Source: CBDCFV01 sp965261795
Lineage (GTDB): Bacteria; Chloroflexota; Dehalococcoidia; Lucifugimonadales; UBA3495
Length of the DNA stretch: 64,000 nucleotides
Direction of reading: 5' to 3'
Assembly (NCBI GenBank): GCA_965261795.1
Contig: OZ253476.1
Span: 1,860,001 to 1,924,000, forward strand
The position numbers and the translations under genes were made by a program. Every line of letters starts with the position of its first letter. Positions within the stretch are counted from its first letter, which is position 1. Below the pieces are notes generated by a model. The model was not told where the DNA came from. It searched no databases and saw only the letters and a list, made by a program, of their open reading frames with translations. Of the stretch, positions 62,955 to 64,000 are shown one piece after another.

Positions 62955-64000
62955 TCAATCGCCTGCCGCGGCGGCTATGACGGGCGCTGTCTGATATCTG
63001 GAGGAGTACTTGCGTTCCCGGATAGAGAACGCTGACAGTGCCGCCGGGAACAACAGTGACCCCATGATCGCGAAGGGGATGGTGTAAGAGCCGGTGACGT
63101 CGAAGAGGATCCCCGCGACCCAAACGCTGACAAAGCCACCCGCTTGGTGGAACACGAAGGACGCGCCGGACACGGTGCCCAATGTCCGTAGTCCGTAAAC
63201 GTCGGCAGTGAGCGTGGTGGTAAGAGGTGCTGTGGCGATCCACGAGAACCCCGCCACAATGGCGAAAGCCCACAATGAGGCGTCACCCGGCACCAGCAGA
63301 AGCAGCATATAACCGCAGCCCCTGCAGAAGTAGACCGCCGCCAGGAGGTTTTTCCGGGAGAACCTGTCCGCCAGCCAACCTGCGCCGATAGCGCCCGCCG
63401 CGTTCAGTCCCATCATCAGGCCGAACACCGTCGCAGCTAGAGTGGGTGAAACACCCCGCCCTATGGCGTAAGGAATGAAGTGTACGGTGAGCATAAAGGT
63501 GGTTGAACCGCAGACGTAGTAGGAGAGAGACATCTGCCAGAACGGCATGGAGCGGAAAGATTGCTTCCAATTGTCGGAAGCCAGAGGACCTTCTCTGCGC
63601 TGGGGGGGAAGATTGCCCTGCCGGTCTCTCAGAGGCTCCGCATCCCCGTCAGGCTGCAACCCCAAGTCGGACGGCCATTCTTTAACGAACAGGTAAGCAA
63701 GAGGCACCGCCAGCATCAACACTATCAAGCCCAACACCGCCCAAGTAACCCGCCAGTGGGTTGCTTGAAGCAGGTACATAGCGAAGGGGACCAGCAACAA
63801 GGCGCCAGCGGAGGTGCCGCTGGCGTTTATGCCCATGACCACCGCCCGGCGGCGGCGGAACCACCGCGCCAACATCGCGCCAGTGGTGTTGATGGAGGAG
63901 GCGCTCATGGCAGTGGACAGCACAAAACCGAACATGAAAATCAGGAAGAAGATGTGGAAGGTGAGGCTATGCAGCGCCGTTATAACACCAATGACCGCAA
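62955..64000 (-). CDS. MFS transporter, 5' end outside window
   Basis: The frame stays open to the window edge at 64000, so the N-terminal part is missing. At least 348 residues are visible, with about nine or ten membrane helices. ARWFRRRRAVVMGINASGTSAGALLLVP matches the loop after TM4 in the oxalate/formate antiporter and monocarboxylate-like MFS group. LADRFSRKNLLAAVYF is the repeated cytoplasmic motif of the second half. The substrate is probably a small organic acid, but this is inference. Confidence 0.88.
   Translation of the reverse strand, partial: AVIGVITALHSLTFHIFFLIFMFGFVLSTAMSASSINTTGAMLARWFRRRRAVVMGINASGTSAGALLLVPFAMYLLQATHWRVTWAVLGLIVLMLAVPLAYLFVKEWPSDLGLQPDGDAEPLRDRQGNLPPQRREGPLASDNWKQSFRSMPFWQMSLSYYVCGSTTFMLTVHFIPYAIGRGVSPTLAATVFGLMMGLNAAGAIGAGWLADRFSRKNLLAAVYFCRGCGYMLLLLVPGDASLWAFAIVAGFSWIATAPLTTTLTADVYGLRTLGTVSGASFVFHQAGGFVSVWVAGILFDVTGSYTIPFAIMGSLLFPAALSAFSIRERKYSSRYQTAPVIAAAAGD

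Overview
The window is a chromosome segment of a GC-rich bacterium. The gene set (split methylmalonyl-CoA mutase, DUF177/YceD-rpmF-fabD-nusB-acpP, a type-4 uracil-DNA glycosylase next to RNase J and FtsK, LLM flavin oxidoreductase, MmgE/PrpD, CoxS/M/G-like genes, two-part glycine decarboxylase) and the heavy use of TTG and GTG starts fit Chloroflexota, most likely a SAR202/Dehalococcoidia-type lineage. That placement is inference from gene content; no rRNA or other phylogenetic marker was compared.

The left part (1-16.4 kb) is mostly housekeeping. It holds a propionate/acyl-CoA module (mutase large chain, acyl-CoA dehydrogenase, B12-binding chain), then a lipid/ribosome operon behind a perfect-consensus promoter (yceD, rpmF, fabD, nusB, acpP). 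After it come DNA/RNA maintenance genes (UDG, RNase J, FtsK), a Uma2-family protein, a PHP hydrolase, an orphan peptide-type ABC ATPase, an aquaglyceroporin and holA.

From 16.4 to 26.5 kb the sequence is an accessory island. It contains a 49-bp hairpin tandem repeat, small coiled-coil membrane proteins, an aberrant Cys-like tRNA gene, a tRNA/tmRNA-like 3' remnant ending in CCA before a terminator, and truncated NYN and methyltransferase relics. It also has an MmeI-type single-chain restriction-modification enzyme, an aspartyl-protease-like protein and a 0.9-kb tandem duplication carrying two near-identical Uma2 genes, each behind an inverted repeat.

From 26.5 to 35.1 kb a catabolic/redox block (LLM oxidoreductase, MmgE/PrpD, SDR; CoxS-CoxM-CoxG without CoxL) surrounds a type II restriction-modification pair (DNA methyltransferase plus XcyI-like endonuclease) and a single-ORF fusion of an MNT nucleotidyltransferase to a HEPN toxin. 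From 35.1 to 39.8 kb lies a decaying secreted-protein cluster on the minus strand (lipoprotein with two frameshifts, phospholipase A2/FN3 protein with a premature stop), a tRNA-Ser and a TA-flanked MITE.

The right part (40.4-64 kb) returns to core metabolism: TreT-like trehalose synthase, a phosphatase, homoserine kinase and aspartate kinase, a family 2 glycosyltransferase, a TPR protein, glmS with a phosphohexomutase, and a complete glycine cleavage operon (gcvT-gcvH-gcvPA-gcvPB). It ends with a beta-hydroxyacid dehydrogenase and an MFS transporter that runs off the edge. Mobile DNA recurs here: an IS630 copy splits a small membrane-protein gene, a 15-bp minisatellite precedes gcvT, and a 239-bp MITE with 17-bp terminal repeats and a 10-bp target duplication sits between gcvT and gcvH. 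A palindromic REP family (CATTCCCGC...GCGGGAATCC and the CCGG variant) is scattered through intergenic DNA and sometimes into genes.
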